A stretch of 15,155 nt of DNA from CAMEON01 sp045602325. GTDB taxonomy: Bacteria; Bacillota; Clostridia; Oscillospirales; CAG-272. The stretch lies in the NCBI GenBank assembly GCA_045602325.1, contig JAZSBH010000166.1:1-15155 (forward strand), in the 5' to 3' direction. Made by a program: the position numbers and the translations under genes. Positions 1 through 7,515 of this stretch are shown piece after piece (position 1 is the stretch's first letter; each line of letters opens with the position of its first letter). The notes under the pieces are model-generated. The model did no database searches, was not told the DNA's origin, and worked only from the letters and a program-made list of their open reading frames with translations.

Positions 1-2
1 CA

Positions 3-32
3 CCAGAAACCCTTTTGAAAAAGGGTTTCTGG
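3..32. repeat. 13-bp palindrome with TGAA loop
   Basis: The arms CCAGAAACCCTTT (3-15) and AAAGGGTTTCTGG (20-32) are perfectly complementary around TGAA. It is the first of three strong palindromes packed into the 173 bp after recD2. It may continue beyond the left edge. No U-run follows on either strand inside the window, so it is called a repeat rather than a terminator. Its function is unknown; it could be part of a dispersed extragenic palindromic element or a transcript-end stabiliser. Confidence 0.6.
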
Positions 33-42
33 ACTTCCTAAA

Positions 43-81
43 ACTTTCAAAAAGCATTGATAAACAACCCTTTTTGAAAGT
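43..81 (-). terminator. Hairpin, possible terminator of the metK-recD2 unit
   Basis: The arms ACTTTCAAAAAG (43-54) and CTTTTTGAAAGT (70-81) form a perfect 12-bp stem with a 15-nt loop. Read on the minus strand, the stem ends in GAAAGU followed by UUUAGG, a short U-run, so it is the best candidate in this cluster for ending the recD2 transcript. The stem is A/T-rich and the loop large, so termination strength is uncertain. Confidence 0.4.
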
Positions 82-92
82 TCTTGAAGGGG

Positions 93-130
93 GTCTGGGG
101 GGAACTTCTTTCAAGAAGTTCCTCCCAGAC
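93..130. repeat. 18-bp palindrome, REP-like
   Basis: The left arm GTCTGGG-G-GGAACTTCTT (93-110) and right arm AAGAAGTTCC-T-CCCAGAC (113-130) pair along their whole length with one G/T pair and a 2-nt loop. No U-run follows on the minus strand. Its lengths and composition (GAACTT/AAGTTC core, CTGGG/CCCAG base) resemble the repetitive intergenic palindromes common in gut Clostridia. That resemblance is from memory and needs a genome search. Confidence 0.6.
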
Positions 131-173
131 GCTCTCCTATAAACCCAAATTTGAAAGATAGCTGAATAGTTAC

Positions 174-2453
174 CTACGCATTTGACAAGCGGTAGGTCAG
201 TCCCGTATACCGCATGGACTGGCGGTTGTTATCCACCATGGTTCGGACGATATCCTCCCGTCCCACCAGGATCACCATGCGGCGGGCGCGTGTGACGGCG
301 GTATAGAGGAGGTTACGGGTCAGGAGCAGAGGCGGAGCGCCGTACATGGGCACGATGACAAAGGGATATTCCGAGCCCTGGCTCTTGTGGACGGTGACCG
401 CCCAGGCGTGCTCCAGCTCGTCCAGCATCTCGCCCGTGTAGGTGGCTTCCTTGTCATCAAAGCGCACCACCATCTCCCGTTCGGCGGTGTCGATGAACAC
501 GATGGTGCCAATGTCTCCGTTGAACACGCCGCTCCCCGCGGTCTGGTCTACGCCGTCACCGCTCTCCCACTCGATATCGTAGTTATTCTTGGTCTGCATC
601 ACCCGGTCGCCCACGCGGAAGGTGGTCTCGCGGAATTTCAGCTCCCGCTTGCCCTTTTCGGGAGGATTCAGGGAGGACTGGAGCAGGCGGTTGAGATTCT
701 CGGTGCCCGCTTCGCCCTTGCGGGAGGGGGTGATGATCTGGATGCCGCCCTCGGTTGCTTTACCGTAGGTACGGGGAAGGCGGGTCTTGCAGAGATCCAC
801 CACCGTCTCGGCGATCTCGCGGTCTGTACGGCGGTAGAGGTAGAAAAAGTCGTTGTTCTTCACTCCAAGATGGGGGTAGGTTCCCTCGTTGATGGCATGG
901 GCGTTGGTAACAATGAGGGATTCGCGGGCTTGACGGAAGATCTCGGTCAGTCGAACCATGGCGAAACGGCCGCTGTCTATGATGTCGTTCAACACCCGTC
1001 CCGCACCTACGCTGGGAAGCTGGTCGGCGTCACCGATGAGGATCAGCCGTGCCCCGGGCTTGATCGCCTTACAGAGGGAGCTCATGAGGCTGTTATCCAC
1101 CATAGACGCCTCGTCCACGATAATGACCGATTCGTCCAGCAGATCCTGCTCGTTGCGGCGGAAACGGCCGTGGCCGCCCCCCTCCTCAAACTCCATTTCT
1201 AGCAGGCGGTGAATGGTCTTGGCCTCCATCGCTGTGGACTCGGACAAGCGTTTTGCCGCCCGTCCCGTGGGAGCGCAGAGAGCGACCGACATATCCATGG
1301 ATTGAAAGATGTGGAGCAGAGCGTGTACCACGGTGGTCTTACCCGTACCGGGGCCTCCCGTCAGCACCATGACACCGTGGGACAGGGCGTCACAGATGGC
1401 GCGCTTCTGCTCGGCGGCGTAGGTCATTCCCTGATTCCGTTCCTCCCGCTCGATAAAGCGGTTGACGTCCCCCGCGTCCACGGCGGGACAGAGCTTGTCC
1501 AGAAGGAGCAGCTTGTCGGCTATGTATTTCTCCTGCTGATCGGTGGCGGCGTCGAAGATATAGTCCTGCCCGTTATAGCGGCGGCATACCAGCCGTCCGA
1601 TATCCAGTTGGGCATCAATGGCGGCTGTTACGCGGTCCGCCTGGGTATTCAAAAGCCGCACGGCGGCCTCGGTCAGCTTTTCGCGGGGGAGGCAGACGTG
1701 ACCGTTCTGGGCGGCGTTGGAGGTGAGCAGGTATTTGACTCCGCTCATGATCCGATCCTCTCCCTGGGGGTCAAGCCCCAGAGACATGGCCATCTGGTCA
1801 GCTCGCTCAAAGCCGATACCCTCCACCTCATCGCAAAGGCGGTAGGGATTCTTTTTGGCCATATCCACAGCCGCCGATCCCCATTGCTTGTAGATCCGCA
1901 CCGTCATGGCTGCGCCGAAGTAGTCTCGGAAAAACATCATAGCGGAACGGATACCTGCCTTCGCCTTGAAATCCTCTGCGATCTCATCGGCCTTGCGACG
2001 GGAAATGCCGGGCACATCGCAGAGCCACTCGGGGTGATTCTCCATCACGTCCAGCGTCTCATCTCCGAAGGCAGATACAATGCGCTCGGCCAGCTTGGGA
2101 CCGATGCCCTTGATGGTGCGGGAGGACAGGTAACGCAGAATGGCTGCCGAATCGGCGGGCATGTCCCGCTCGTACTGCTCCACCTTGAACTGGCGGCCGT
2201 ACTTGGGGTTATGTACCCAATTCCCCCACAGGATCAGAGAATCCCCGTCACTGACGTAGGGCATGATCCCACAGGCGGTGACGATATCATCCTCCAGCCC
2301 CACATCCATGACGGTGTAGCCGTTGTCTTCGTTGCAATAGATGATGTGCTCAACCGTGCCCTTGAGTTGGGTCAAACCGTCCTTGGGGGCAGTGGATCTC
2401 TGCTCCGGGGGCTCGGGTAGGTCTATGGGGGGAAACCAGGGCGAGTCGTACAT
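174..2453 (-). CDS. recD2: RecD2-family ATP-dependent DNA helicase
   Basis: RecD2 is a 5'-3' superfamily 1B helicase of bacteria that often lack RecBCD; it acts in DNA repair and replication-fork maintenance. The 759-residue length is normal for RecD2, which is longer than E. coli RecD because of an N-terminal region with helix-hairpin-helix motifs. These are visible as KGIGPKLAERIV (about 115-126), DVPGISRRKADEI (about 146-158) and EGIGFERADQM (about 211-221). Helicase motifs follow: Walker A GGPGTGKTT (366-374), Walker B IIVDEAS (444-450), motif III LIGDADQLPSVGAG (472-485), VTVHKSQG near 686-693 and YTAVTRARR near 717-725. The ATG at 2453 has AAAGGAGG about 8 nt upstream. It starts 27 bp after the small membrane protein gene, so the two are probably co-transcribed, likely with metK. 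No key motif is missing. Confidence 0.95.
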   Translation of the reverse strand: MYDSPWFPPIDLPEPPEQRSTAPKDGLTQLKGTVEHIIYCNEDNGYTVMDVGLEDDIVTACGIMPYVSDGDSLILWGNWVHNPKYGRQFKVEQYERDMPADSAAILRYLSSRTIKGIGPKLAERIVSAFGDETLDVMENHPEWLCDVPGISRRKADEIAEDFKAKAGIRSAMMFFRDYFGAAMTVRIYKQWGSAAVDMAKKNPYRLCDEVEGIGFERADQMAMSLGLDPQGEDRIMSGVKYLLTSNAAQNGHVCLPREKLTEAAVRLLNTQADRVTAAIDAQLDIGRLVCRRYNGQDYIFDAATDQQEKYIADKLLLLDKLCPAVDAGDVNRFIEREERNQGMTYAAEQKRAICDALSHGVMVLTGGPGTGKTTVVHALLHIFQSMDMSVALCAPTGRAAKRLSESTAMEAKTIHRLLEMEFEEGGGHGRFRRNEQDLLDESVIIVDEASMVDNSLMSSLCKAIKPGARLILIGDADQLPSVGAGRVLNDIIDSGRFAMVRLTEIFRQARESLIVTNAHAINEGTYPHLGVKNNDFFYLYRRTDREIAETVVDLCKTRLPRTYGKATEGGIQIITPSRKGEAGTENLNRLLQSSLNPPEKGKRELKFRETTFRVGDRVMQTKNNYDIEWESGDGVDQTAGSGVFNGDIGTIVFIDTAEREMVVRFDDKEATYTGEMLDELEHAWAVTVHKSQGSEYPFVIVPMYGAPPLLLTRNLLYTAVTRARRMVILVGREDIVRTMVDNNRQSMRYTGLTYRLSNA

Positions 2454-2480
2454 ACGCTGCGTCCTCCTTTCGCGTATATT

Positions 2481-2831
2481 TCATGGATCGGGTATCATAG
2501 ACGGCTCCAGAATGCACACTTCGGCGCCATAGCGCTCTGCCAGCACGGCGTATTCCTTCTTCAGTTCGCGTCCCACACCCATGCGTCCGTCCAGAAGCTC
2601 GGCAGAAACCACTAAGAGAACCGTTCTTTTCCGCCCACCGCGGGGGACACGTCGTGCCTCGCAGAGCAAAATATCCAGATCGGTCACATCCGTCATGTTC
2701 CGGATCAGCACAGCCGAGACGATCTGCTTGGGGATCAGTACCGACTCGAATATTGCGTGTAATATACCGTAAAATCCGATCACCGACAGAGCGGCAATAA
2801 AAACTTGGGTAATGGTCTGCTTGACGTCCAT
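2481..2831 (-). CDS. Small single-pass membrane protein of unknown function
   Basis: I do not recognise this 116-residue protein. One hydrophobic helix spans about residues 8-32, beginning around ITQVFIAALSVIGFYGIL. It is followed by a soluble part of roughly 80 residues containing a basic stretch (RRVPRGGRKR, about 60-69), a hydrophobic strand VLLVVSAELL and an acidic/basic helix with GRELKKEYAVLAERYGAEV. This alternation of hydrophobic strand and amphipathic helix suggests a small alpha/beta domain on the cytoplasmic face, which is inference. The ATG at 2831 has GGAGGT 5 nt upstream, a convincing start. It lies between metK (124 bp upstream) and recD2 (27 bp downstream) in the same orientation. 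The good ribosome binding site and close coupling to recD2 argue that it is a real gene. Confidence 0.75.
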   Translation of the reverse strand: MDVKQTITQVFIAALSVIGFYGILHAIFESVLIPKQIVSAVLIRNMTDVTDLDILLCEARRVPRGGRKRTVLLVVSAELLDGRMGVGRELKKEYAVLAERYGAEVCILEPSMIPDP

Positions 2832-2902
2832 AACTGACCTCCAAGGAATTGATTCAGTTATCAGTATATGGACGGCAAGGGAAACGCGTGCGGAAGCATG
2901 AC

Positions 2903-2940
2903 AAGGGACGGCGGCTTATACCGAAAGCACACCGTCCCTT
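2903..2940 (-). terminator. Hairpin downstream of metK
   Basis: AAGGGACGG (2903-2911) pairs perfectly with CCGTCCCTT (2932-2940) over a 20-nt loop, 16 bp after the metK stop. The minus-strand 3' flank is GTCATGC, without a U-run, so full intrinsic termination is doubtful. It may instead act as a leaky terminator or a 3'-end stabiliser that lowers expression of the small membrane protein and recD2 relative to metK. Confidence 0.4.
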
Positions 2941-2955
2941 TGGAAGATTCCGTGA

Positions 2956-4146
2956 TTACAGCAGCTCGGCCTTCAAAATCTCGGCCAGATCGGTGGCCTC
3001 CCAGGGAGCCTTCAGATCCTCACGGCCCATGTGACCGTAGGCGGCCAGGTCGCAGTAGATGGGACGGCGGAGATCGAACTTCTGAATGATGGCGGCGGGA
3101 CGGAGATCCACGTGGCGGAGCACGGCGGCCTCAATGTCTGCCTCGGAAACCTTGGCGGTGCCGAAGGTATCCACCAGAACCGACACAGGCTTGGCCACAC
3201 CGATGGCGTAGGCTACCTGCACCTCGCAGTGGGTCGCCAGGCCGGCGGCCACCACGTTCTTGGCAATGTAGCGGGCGGCGTAGGAGGCGGAACGGTCCAC
3301 CTTGGTGGGATCCTTACCCGAGAAAGCACCGCCACCGTGACGGGCGTAGCCGCCGTAGGTGTCCACGATGATCTTTCGGCCGGTCAGACCCGTATCACCC
3401 GCAGGACCGCCGATGACGAAACGACCGGTGGGGTTGACGAAGAACTTAGCATTCTCGTCCAGCAGGTTAGCGGGAACGATGGGACGGATGACCTTTTCGA
3501 TCATGTCCTCACGGATGGTCTCCAGGGAGACATCCGCAGAGTGCTGGGTGGAAACAACCACGGTGTCCACGCGCAGGGGCTTGCCATCCACGTATTCTAC
3601 GGTGACCTGGGTCTTACCGTCGGGGCGGAGGTAGTCCAGCTCGCCGCTCTTGCGAACCTCGGTCAATCTCTTGGCCAAAGCATGGGACAGGGAGATGGGC
3701 AGGGGCATGAGCTCAGGGGTCTCGTTACAGGCGTAGCCGAACATCAGGCCCTGGTCACCGGCACCGATGTCCCGACCGTCAGACTCACCTGCCTTGGCCT
3801 CCAGAGACTTGTCCACGCCCATAGCGATGTCGGGGGACTGTTCGTGGATGGAGGAAATGACGGCGCAGGAATCGCAGTCAAAGCCGAACTTGGCGCGGGT
3901 GTAACCGATCTCGCGGACGGTATCGCGAACGATCTTCTGGAAGTCCACGTATGCGTTGGTGGTGATCTCACCCATGATGGCCACAAGGCCGGTGGTGCAG
4001 AAGGTCTCGCAGGCTACGCGGGACATGGGATCCTGGCGGAGCAGCTCGTCCAGAATGGCATCGGAAATCTTATCGGAAATTTTGTCGGGGTGACCTTCGG
4101 TCACGGATTCGCTGGTAAACAGCACGGAACGGTTGTCGTTGATCAT
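2956..4146 (-). CDS. metK: S-adenosylmethionine synthetase
   Basis: MetK makes S-adenosylmethionine from methionine and ATP in the cytoplasm, releasing phosphate and diphosphate; the enzyme is normally a homotetramer. The 396 residues match the family length. Signature motifs are present: SVTEGHPDK (14-22) carrying the active-site histidine and aspartate, GAGDQG (128-133) for adenosine and methionine binding, and GGGAFSGKDPTKVDRS (271-286), the phosphate-binding loop. The metal- and phosphate-binding acidic and lysine residues in these motifs are intact. The ATG at 4146 has AAAGGA about 10 nt upstream. A SAM-I riboswitch and strong terminator lie directly upstream, so the gene is predicted to be shut off by its own product. 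Downstream, on the same strand, are a small membrane protein and recD2. Confidence 0.98.
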   Translation of the reverse strand: MINDNRSVLFTSESVTEGHPDKISDKISDAILDELLRQDPMSRVACETFCTTGLVAIMGEITTNAYVDFQKIVRDTVREIGYTRAKFGFDCDSCAVISSIHEQSPDIAMGVDKSLEAKAGESDGRDIGAGDQGLMFGYACNETPELMPLPISLSHALAKRLTEVRKSGELDYLRPDGKTQVTVEYVDGKPLRVDTVVVSTQHSADVSLETIREDMIEKVIRPIVPANLLDENAKFFVNPTGRFVIGGPAGDTGLTGRKIIVDTYGGYARHGGGAFSGKDPTKVDRSASYAARYIAKNVVAAGLATHCEVQVAYAIGVAKPVSVLVDTFGTAKVSEADIEAAVLRHVDLRPAAIIQKFDLRRPIYCDLAAYGHMGREDLKAPWEATDLAEILKAELL

Positions 4147-4208
4147 AATTCTATGTCCTTTCTATGGTTGGTATCGTTGGGCGATTCAATCGCTCGTTGT
4201 TAGTTTGG

Positions 4209-4250
4209 AGAAAAAGCCCTCTGTCCGAGAGAGGACAGAGGGCTTTTTCT
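4209..4250 (-). terminator. Riboswitch-controlled intrinsic terminator before metK
   Basis: An 18-bp perfect stem (4209-4226 with 4233-4250, loop GAGAGA on the plus strand) contains GCCCTCTGTCC and ends in UUUUUCU on the minus strand. It sits between the SAM-I aptamer and the metK ribosome binding site, the place expected for an S-box expression platform: SAM bound gives termination, SAM scarce gives read-through. The A/T ends make it look terminator-like on the plus strand also, but no plus-strand gene approaches it. It could also end transcripts arriving from the upstream lipoprotein gene. Confidence 0.9.
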
Positions 4251-4257
4251 TTGTCAT

Positions 4258-4350
4258 TTCTCTCATCAATCAGGTATTGGCACCTTACCGACATACGGCA
4301 GGTTGTCGTGACTTCGCAGGGCCTGTCCCTCCGTCACTCTGGATAAGTAT
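4258..4350 (-). promoter_or_regulatory. SAM-I riboswitch (S box)
   Basis: Read on the minus strand, the region shows the S-box consensus in order: the 5' P1 arm CUUAUC (4347-4342) followed by CAGAG, then GGAGGGACAGGCCCUGCGAAG, a CGACAACCU segment, GGUGCCAAUACCUG and the 3' P1 arm GAUGAGAG. The outer arms CUUAUC and GAUGAG (4267-4262) pair, including one G-U. The class is known to bind S-adenosylmethionine and turn off methionine/SAM genes. The terminator at 4209-4250 and metK follow immediately, giving direct feedback. I could not locate a convincing promoter between the upstream lipoprotein stop (4401) and the aptamer, so the leader may be transcribed from further upstream. Confidence 0.92.
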
Positions 4351-4366
4351 TGGATGTTTCGTAAAC

Positions 4367-4401
4367 CGTTGGTCGTTGATCGTCGATCGTCGATCGTTGA
4401 T
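4367..4401. repeat. Five tandem 7-bp repeats at the lipoprotein gene end
   Basis: Plus-strand units are CGTTGGT, CGTTGAT, CGTCGAT, CGTCGAT and CGTTGAT, back to back. The block begins at the stop codon of the solute-binding protein gene and ends 17 bp before the SAM-I P1 arm. It occupies the place where a metK promoter would be expected. The units contain the self-complementary CGATCG. It may be a slippage-prone repeat or a protein-binding array; the sequence does not decide. Confidence 0.7.
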
Positions 4402-5873
4402 TACTTATGCTTTTCGTAGTTCTTCAGTAGCAGAGTCAAGCCACGCTTGGCAGACTTACCCTGGGAATCCAGAGCACTGGCAATCGAGTCGGTACCCTTC
4501 TTCAGGTTCTCCAGAACCACATTGGTGATAGCCCAGTCGCAATAGTAGCCGAGATCCCAGATACGGTTACGGACGATGTAGTCCACCATGGCGGCAGAGG
4601 CGGGATCCTGGGCGGCCTGGAGCTTGGTGGCAACTTCAAAGAGCTGAGGAGTGACGTTGTCGTAGTTGTAAGTAGCCATAGCCTCCAGGATGGTGCCGAC
4701 AAACTCGGGATCAGCCTCGGTCTTACCCACCATCACGAAGGGAGTGGCACCGTTCACGAAGGACAGATACTCCTTCTGGTTGGTATCGTACTTCGGAATG
4801 GGCAGGATGCCGTAGGGATCGTCCATCTCGCTGAGGAAGGTGGTGATCTTGGACAGGCACATATCCACGAACATGGCGCGACCCTCGGTAAATACGTCGT
4901 AGGTAGTGGCGTACTGGCTCAGATCGGTGACAAAGTATGCATTCTGCTCAATGATGATCTTATAGATCTTATCGTAGATATTGGTTACCTGCTCAGCGGT
5001 GTAGGTCAGCTCGGGGGTACCGTCCACGATGGTGACAAAGTTACCGTTCGCACCGTAGTACAGGCTGAAGGGCACATCCATCATCCAGGAGGACAGATTG
5101 TAGCGGTCGTTCTGGAAGTCCAGCTTGCCGTCACCATTCAGGTCAAAGGTGACGTCCTTACCGTACTCGTACATAACATCCAGCGTCCAGCCGCCGTTAT
5201 CGGTAAGCTCGTTGAGCTCATCAACGTTCTTGCCCAGCTCGGTCATCATCTTCTTATTGAAAACCAAGCAAGCGGACATCAGCATGGAATCAGGGTCGAT
5301 ATCACCGGTGATAACGTAGGTCTTGTCATCGATGGTCAGGTTCTCGTAGCACCCCTGATCCCACCACTCGCCGGTCAGATCCATGGATGCGATCTCGCCC
5401 AGATTATAGCAGTAGTTGTTCTGGGCACAGGATGTGAAGGAATACTTGTGACCGGTGTAGACGTCGTAATCATCCAGGCCGCTGGTCACCTGCAGACGCA
5501 TGGTGTCGTTGACCGCCTGGTACTCCATGTCGTAGTACACGAACTCCACACCGAAGTCGGTGGAGACCACGGTATTGCGCTCGTAGATCAGGTCATCCAG
5601 CAGGTCGCCGGTATACTCTTCCACGTAGAACTGCTCCAAATTATCGGAACGAGTCAAGAAGGTGAACTCGCGATCGAAATTCTCTTTTTCAACCGTGTTG
5701 TATGCCAGTTCCTTCTCCGTCTCGAGCTCTGTCGTTGCGGACGCACTATCACCCTCGGTCTCGTCGGGTGTTTCGGTAGTCTGACCGCAGGAAACAGCGG
5801 TGAAAAGAATACCGGTGATCATGAGAAGCGCCAGCAGGAAAGACAGGCTGCGTTTCATAACAGCAGATTTCAT
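4401..5873 (-). CDS. Extracellular solute-binding lipoprotein (family 1 type)
   Basis: This 490-residue protein starts with a type II signal peptide: basic start, hydrophobic core LSFLLALLMITGILFTA, then AVSC with Cys29 as the expected lipidated residue, followed by an acidic Thr/Glu-rich linker (about 30-65). The rest resembles large extracellular solute-binding proteins that deliver substrates, often sugars or oligosaccharides, to ABC permeases; the substrate cannot be inferred. A calcium-loop-like stretch DLNGDGKLD lies at 244-252. It is a close paralogue of the next gene upstream, sharing blocks such as ADPEFVGT, QDPASA and GHKYSF. The ATG at 5873 has GGAGG 10 nt upstream; an internal Met6 is less likely. 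It has its own consensus promoter. No permease or ATPase gene is in the window. Confidence 0.85.
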   Translation of the reverse strand: MKSAVMKRSLSFLLALLMITGILFTAVSCGQTTETPDETEGDSASATTELETEKELAYNTVEKENFDREFTFLTRSDNLEQFYVEEYTGDLLDDLIYERNTVVSTDFGVEFVYYDMEYQAVNDTMRLQVTSGLDDYDVYTGHKYSFTSCAQNNYCYNLGEIASMDLTGEWWDQGCYENLTIDDKTYVITGDIDPDSMLMSACLVFNKKMMTELGKNVDELNELTDNGGWTLDVMYEYGKDVTFDLNGDGKLDFQNDRYNLSSWMMDVPFSLYYGANGNFVTIVDGTPELTYTAEQVTNIYDKIYKIIIEQNAYFVTDLSQYATTYDVFTEGRAMFVDMCLSKITTFLSEMDDPYGILPIPKYDTNQKEYLSFVNGATPFVMVGKTEADPEFVGTILEAMATYNYDNVTPQLFEVATKLQAAQDPASAAMVDYIVRNRIWDLGYYCDWAITNVVLENLKKGTDSIASALDSQGKSAKRGLTLLLKNYEKHK

Positions 5874-5914
5874 TACAAAATTACCTCCAAAAAAGAATGG
5901 GAATCATTACTTTT

Positions 5915-5943
5915 ATTATACAGGAAAAATGTTCAATTGTCAA
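5915..5943 (-). promoter_or_regulatory. Perfect-consensus sigma-A promoter for the second lipoprotein gene
   Basis: On the minus strand a TTGACA -35 element (5943-5938) is followed by a 17-bp spacer and a TATAAT -10 element (5920-5915). Transcription should begin near 5908, about 35 nt before the ATG at 5873. Both hexamers and the spacing are ideal. A promoter this strong predicts very high constitutive expression unless a repressor acts on it; I see no clear operator. Confidence 0.9.
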
Positions 5944-5970
5944 GTGGTTTACACCTTTTTACAATCGAAA

Positions 5971-7449
5971 TCAATCAAATTTGTCCACGTTCTGCAGAAT
6001 CTTCTCCAGATTCCGTTCAGTCGACTTACGGCTGGATTTCAGCTGGGACGCGATCTCGGGGCGCTTAGCGCCCAGCTGGTTCTTCACCAGGTTGGTCACG
6101 TCCAGATCGGCGTAGTAGCCCAGATCAAACACACGGTTACGGATGATGAGATCCACCATACGGGCGGAGGCGGGATCCTGAGCGATCTGGAGCTTGGTGA
6201 TCACCTGGAACATATTGGGGGTCACGTGCTCGTAGTTGTAGACAGCCATGGCCTCCATGACGGTGCCCACGAACTCGGGATCAGCCTCGGTCTTAGCCAG
6301 CATGACCAGACCGGTGGAGCCGTTGACGAAGGAGGTATACTCCTTCTGGTACTCGTCATACTTAGGAATGGGCAGAATGCCGTAACTATCCTTCATATCC
6401 GAGAAATACTGGGGGATCAGCTTCAGGGTCAGCACACTGAAGAGCGCGCGGCCTTCGGAGAACACGTCAAACATGGTGTCATACTGGGACAAATCTGTTA
6501 CGTAATAAGCGTTATCTTCGACCATGACACGGAAGATCTTCTCGTAGACACTTGTCACCTTGTCATCGCTGTAACTCAACTCAGGCGTACCGTCCACAGC
6601 GGTCACAAAATTGGCATCGGAGCCATAGTAGAGAGCGTAGGGTGCCGCCATCATCCAACCGGTCACACAGAAGCGGTCGTCCTTGTAATCGATCTTGCTG
6701 TCACCGTTGAGGTCGAAGGTGATGTCCTTGCTGTAATCGTGGAGAGCATCCAGCGTCCACTTACCGTTTTCGGTCAGCTCGTTCAGAGCGTCCACGTCCT
6801 GACCCAGCTCCGTCATCAGATTCTTATTGAAGACCATGCAGGAAGAAATACGCATGGAGGAGCAGGGGTTGATATCACCGGTCATAATATACGTCTTTCC
6901 GGAGACAGTCAGGTTCTCGTAGCACGCCTGATCCCACCAAGGATTGGTCAGATCCATGGACGTGATCTTGCCCATATCGTACAGATAATTGTTCATGGCC
7001 AAGTTGTTGAAAGAATACTTGTGGCCGATATACAGATCGTAATCGTCCAGGCCGCCGCTCACCTGCTGCTTGAGTGCTTCGTTGATCGCGGTGTAGTCGT
7101 CGCCCTTGTCGTGGAAGACAAACTCCACACCGTAATCTTCTGCAACCACGGTATTACGCTCGTATATCGAGTCAGACAGCAGATCGCCCGTCATTTCTTC
7201 AGCGACGAAATCCTCTTCGCAATCATGACGGATGAGCACCGTAAACTCACGGCCAAATTTCTCCTTCTCCAGCTGGGAATAGGGAGACTCGGTCTCGGTT
7301 TCGGCAACGGTTCCGGCAGAGGTGCCGTTATCCTTTCCCGTCTCATTGGGGTCTTCCGCGGTCTCACCGCAAGAGACAGCGGCAAACAACACGCTCACCG
7401 TCATGAGAAGTGTCAGAGACAGAGCGAGAATACGCTTTGTATTTTTCAT
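5971..7449 (-). CDS. Extracellular solute-binding lipoprotein, paralogue
   Basis: From ATG 7449 this is 492 residues with a lipoprotein signal peptide (MKNTKRILALSLTLLMTVSV, then AAVSC with Cys27) and an acidic Thr/Glu linker. A longer reading from 7482 adds 11 residues before the signal peptide. It is rejected because AAGAGG sits 6-7 nt before the 7449 ATG. The mature part aligns end to end with the following gene and carries the same calcium-loop-like element, DLNGDSKID (246-254). It presumably captures a nutrient at the membrane surface, but no cognate permease is adjacent and the ligand is unknown. It begins 66 bp after the COG2426-type gene, with no clear promoter or strong terminator between, so partial co-transcription with the flavin unit is possible. 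Confidence 0.85.
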   Translation of the reverse strand: MKNTKRILALSLTLLMTVSVLFAAVSCGETAEDPNETGKDNGTSAGTVAETETESPYSQLEKEKFGREFTVLIRHDCEEDFVAEEMTGDLLSDSIYERNTVVAEDYGVEFVFHDKGDDYTAINEALKQQVSGGLDDYDLYIGHKYSFNNLAMNNYLYDMGKITSMDLTNPWWDQACYENLTVSGKTYIMTGDINPCSSMRISSCMVFNKNLMTELGQDVDALNELTENGKWTLDALHDYSKDITFDLNGDSKIDYKDDRFCVTGWMMAAPYALYYGSDANFVTAVDGTPELSYSDDKVTSVYEKIFRVMVEDNAYYVTDLSQYDTMFDVFSEGRALFSVLTLKLIPQYFSDMKDSYGILPIPKYDEYQKEYTSFVNGSTGLVMLAKTEADPEFVGTVMEAMAVYNYEHVTPNMFQVITKLQIAQDPASARMVDLIIRNRVFDLGYYADLDVTNLVKNQLGAKRPEIASQLKSSRKSTERNLEKILQNVDKFD

Positions 7450-7515
7450 GATAAACCTCTTGATATGTATTTTTTGAAGCAAAAGAGTATCGGGGTGAGA
7501 TAGCCGCCCCTGATA

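Noticed and set aside
2350..2844. 164-codon minus-strand frame overlapping the small membrane protein and recD2 start
   Set aside because: It is out of frame with two genes that have strong ribosome binding sites; its Arg/Cys/Gly-rich translation is typical of an alternate frame.
3031..4203. Plus-strand open frame of 390 codons opposite metK
   Set aside because: It is antisense to a fully conserved MetK and has Gly/Val/His-rich composition without domain signs.
5800..7503. Plus-strand open frame of 567 codons opposite the upstream lipoprotein
   Set aside because: It runs antisense to a protein with a clear signal peptide and paralogue, has a histidine/valine-rich translation and crosses the consensus minus-strand promoter.
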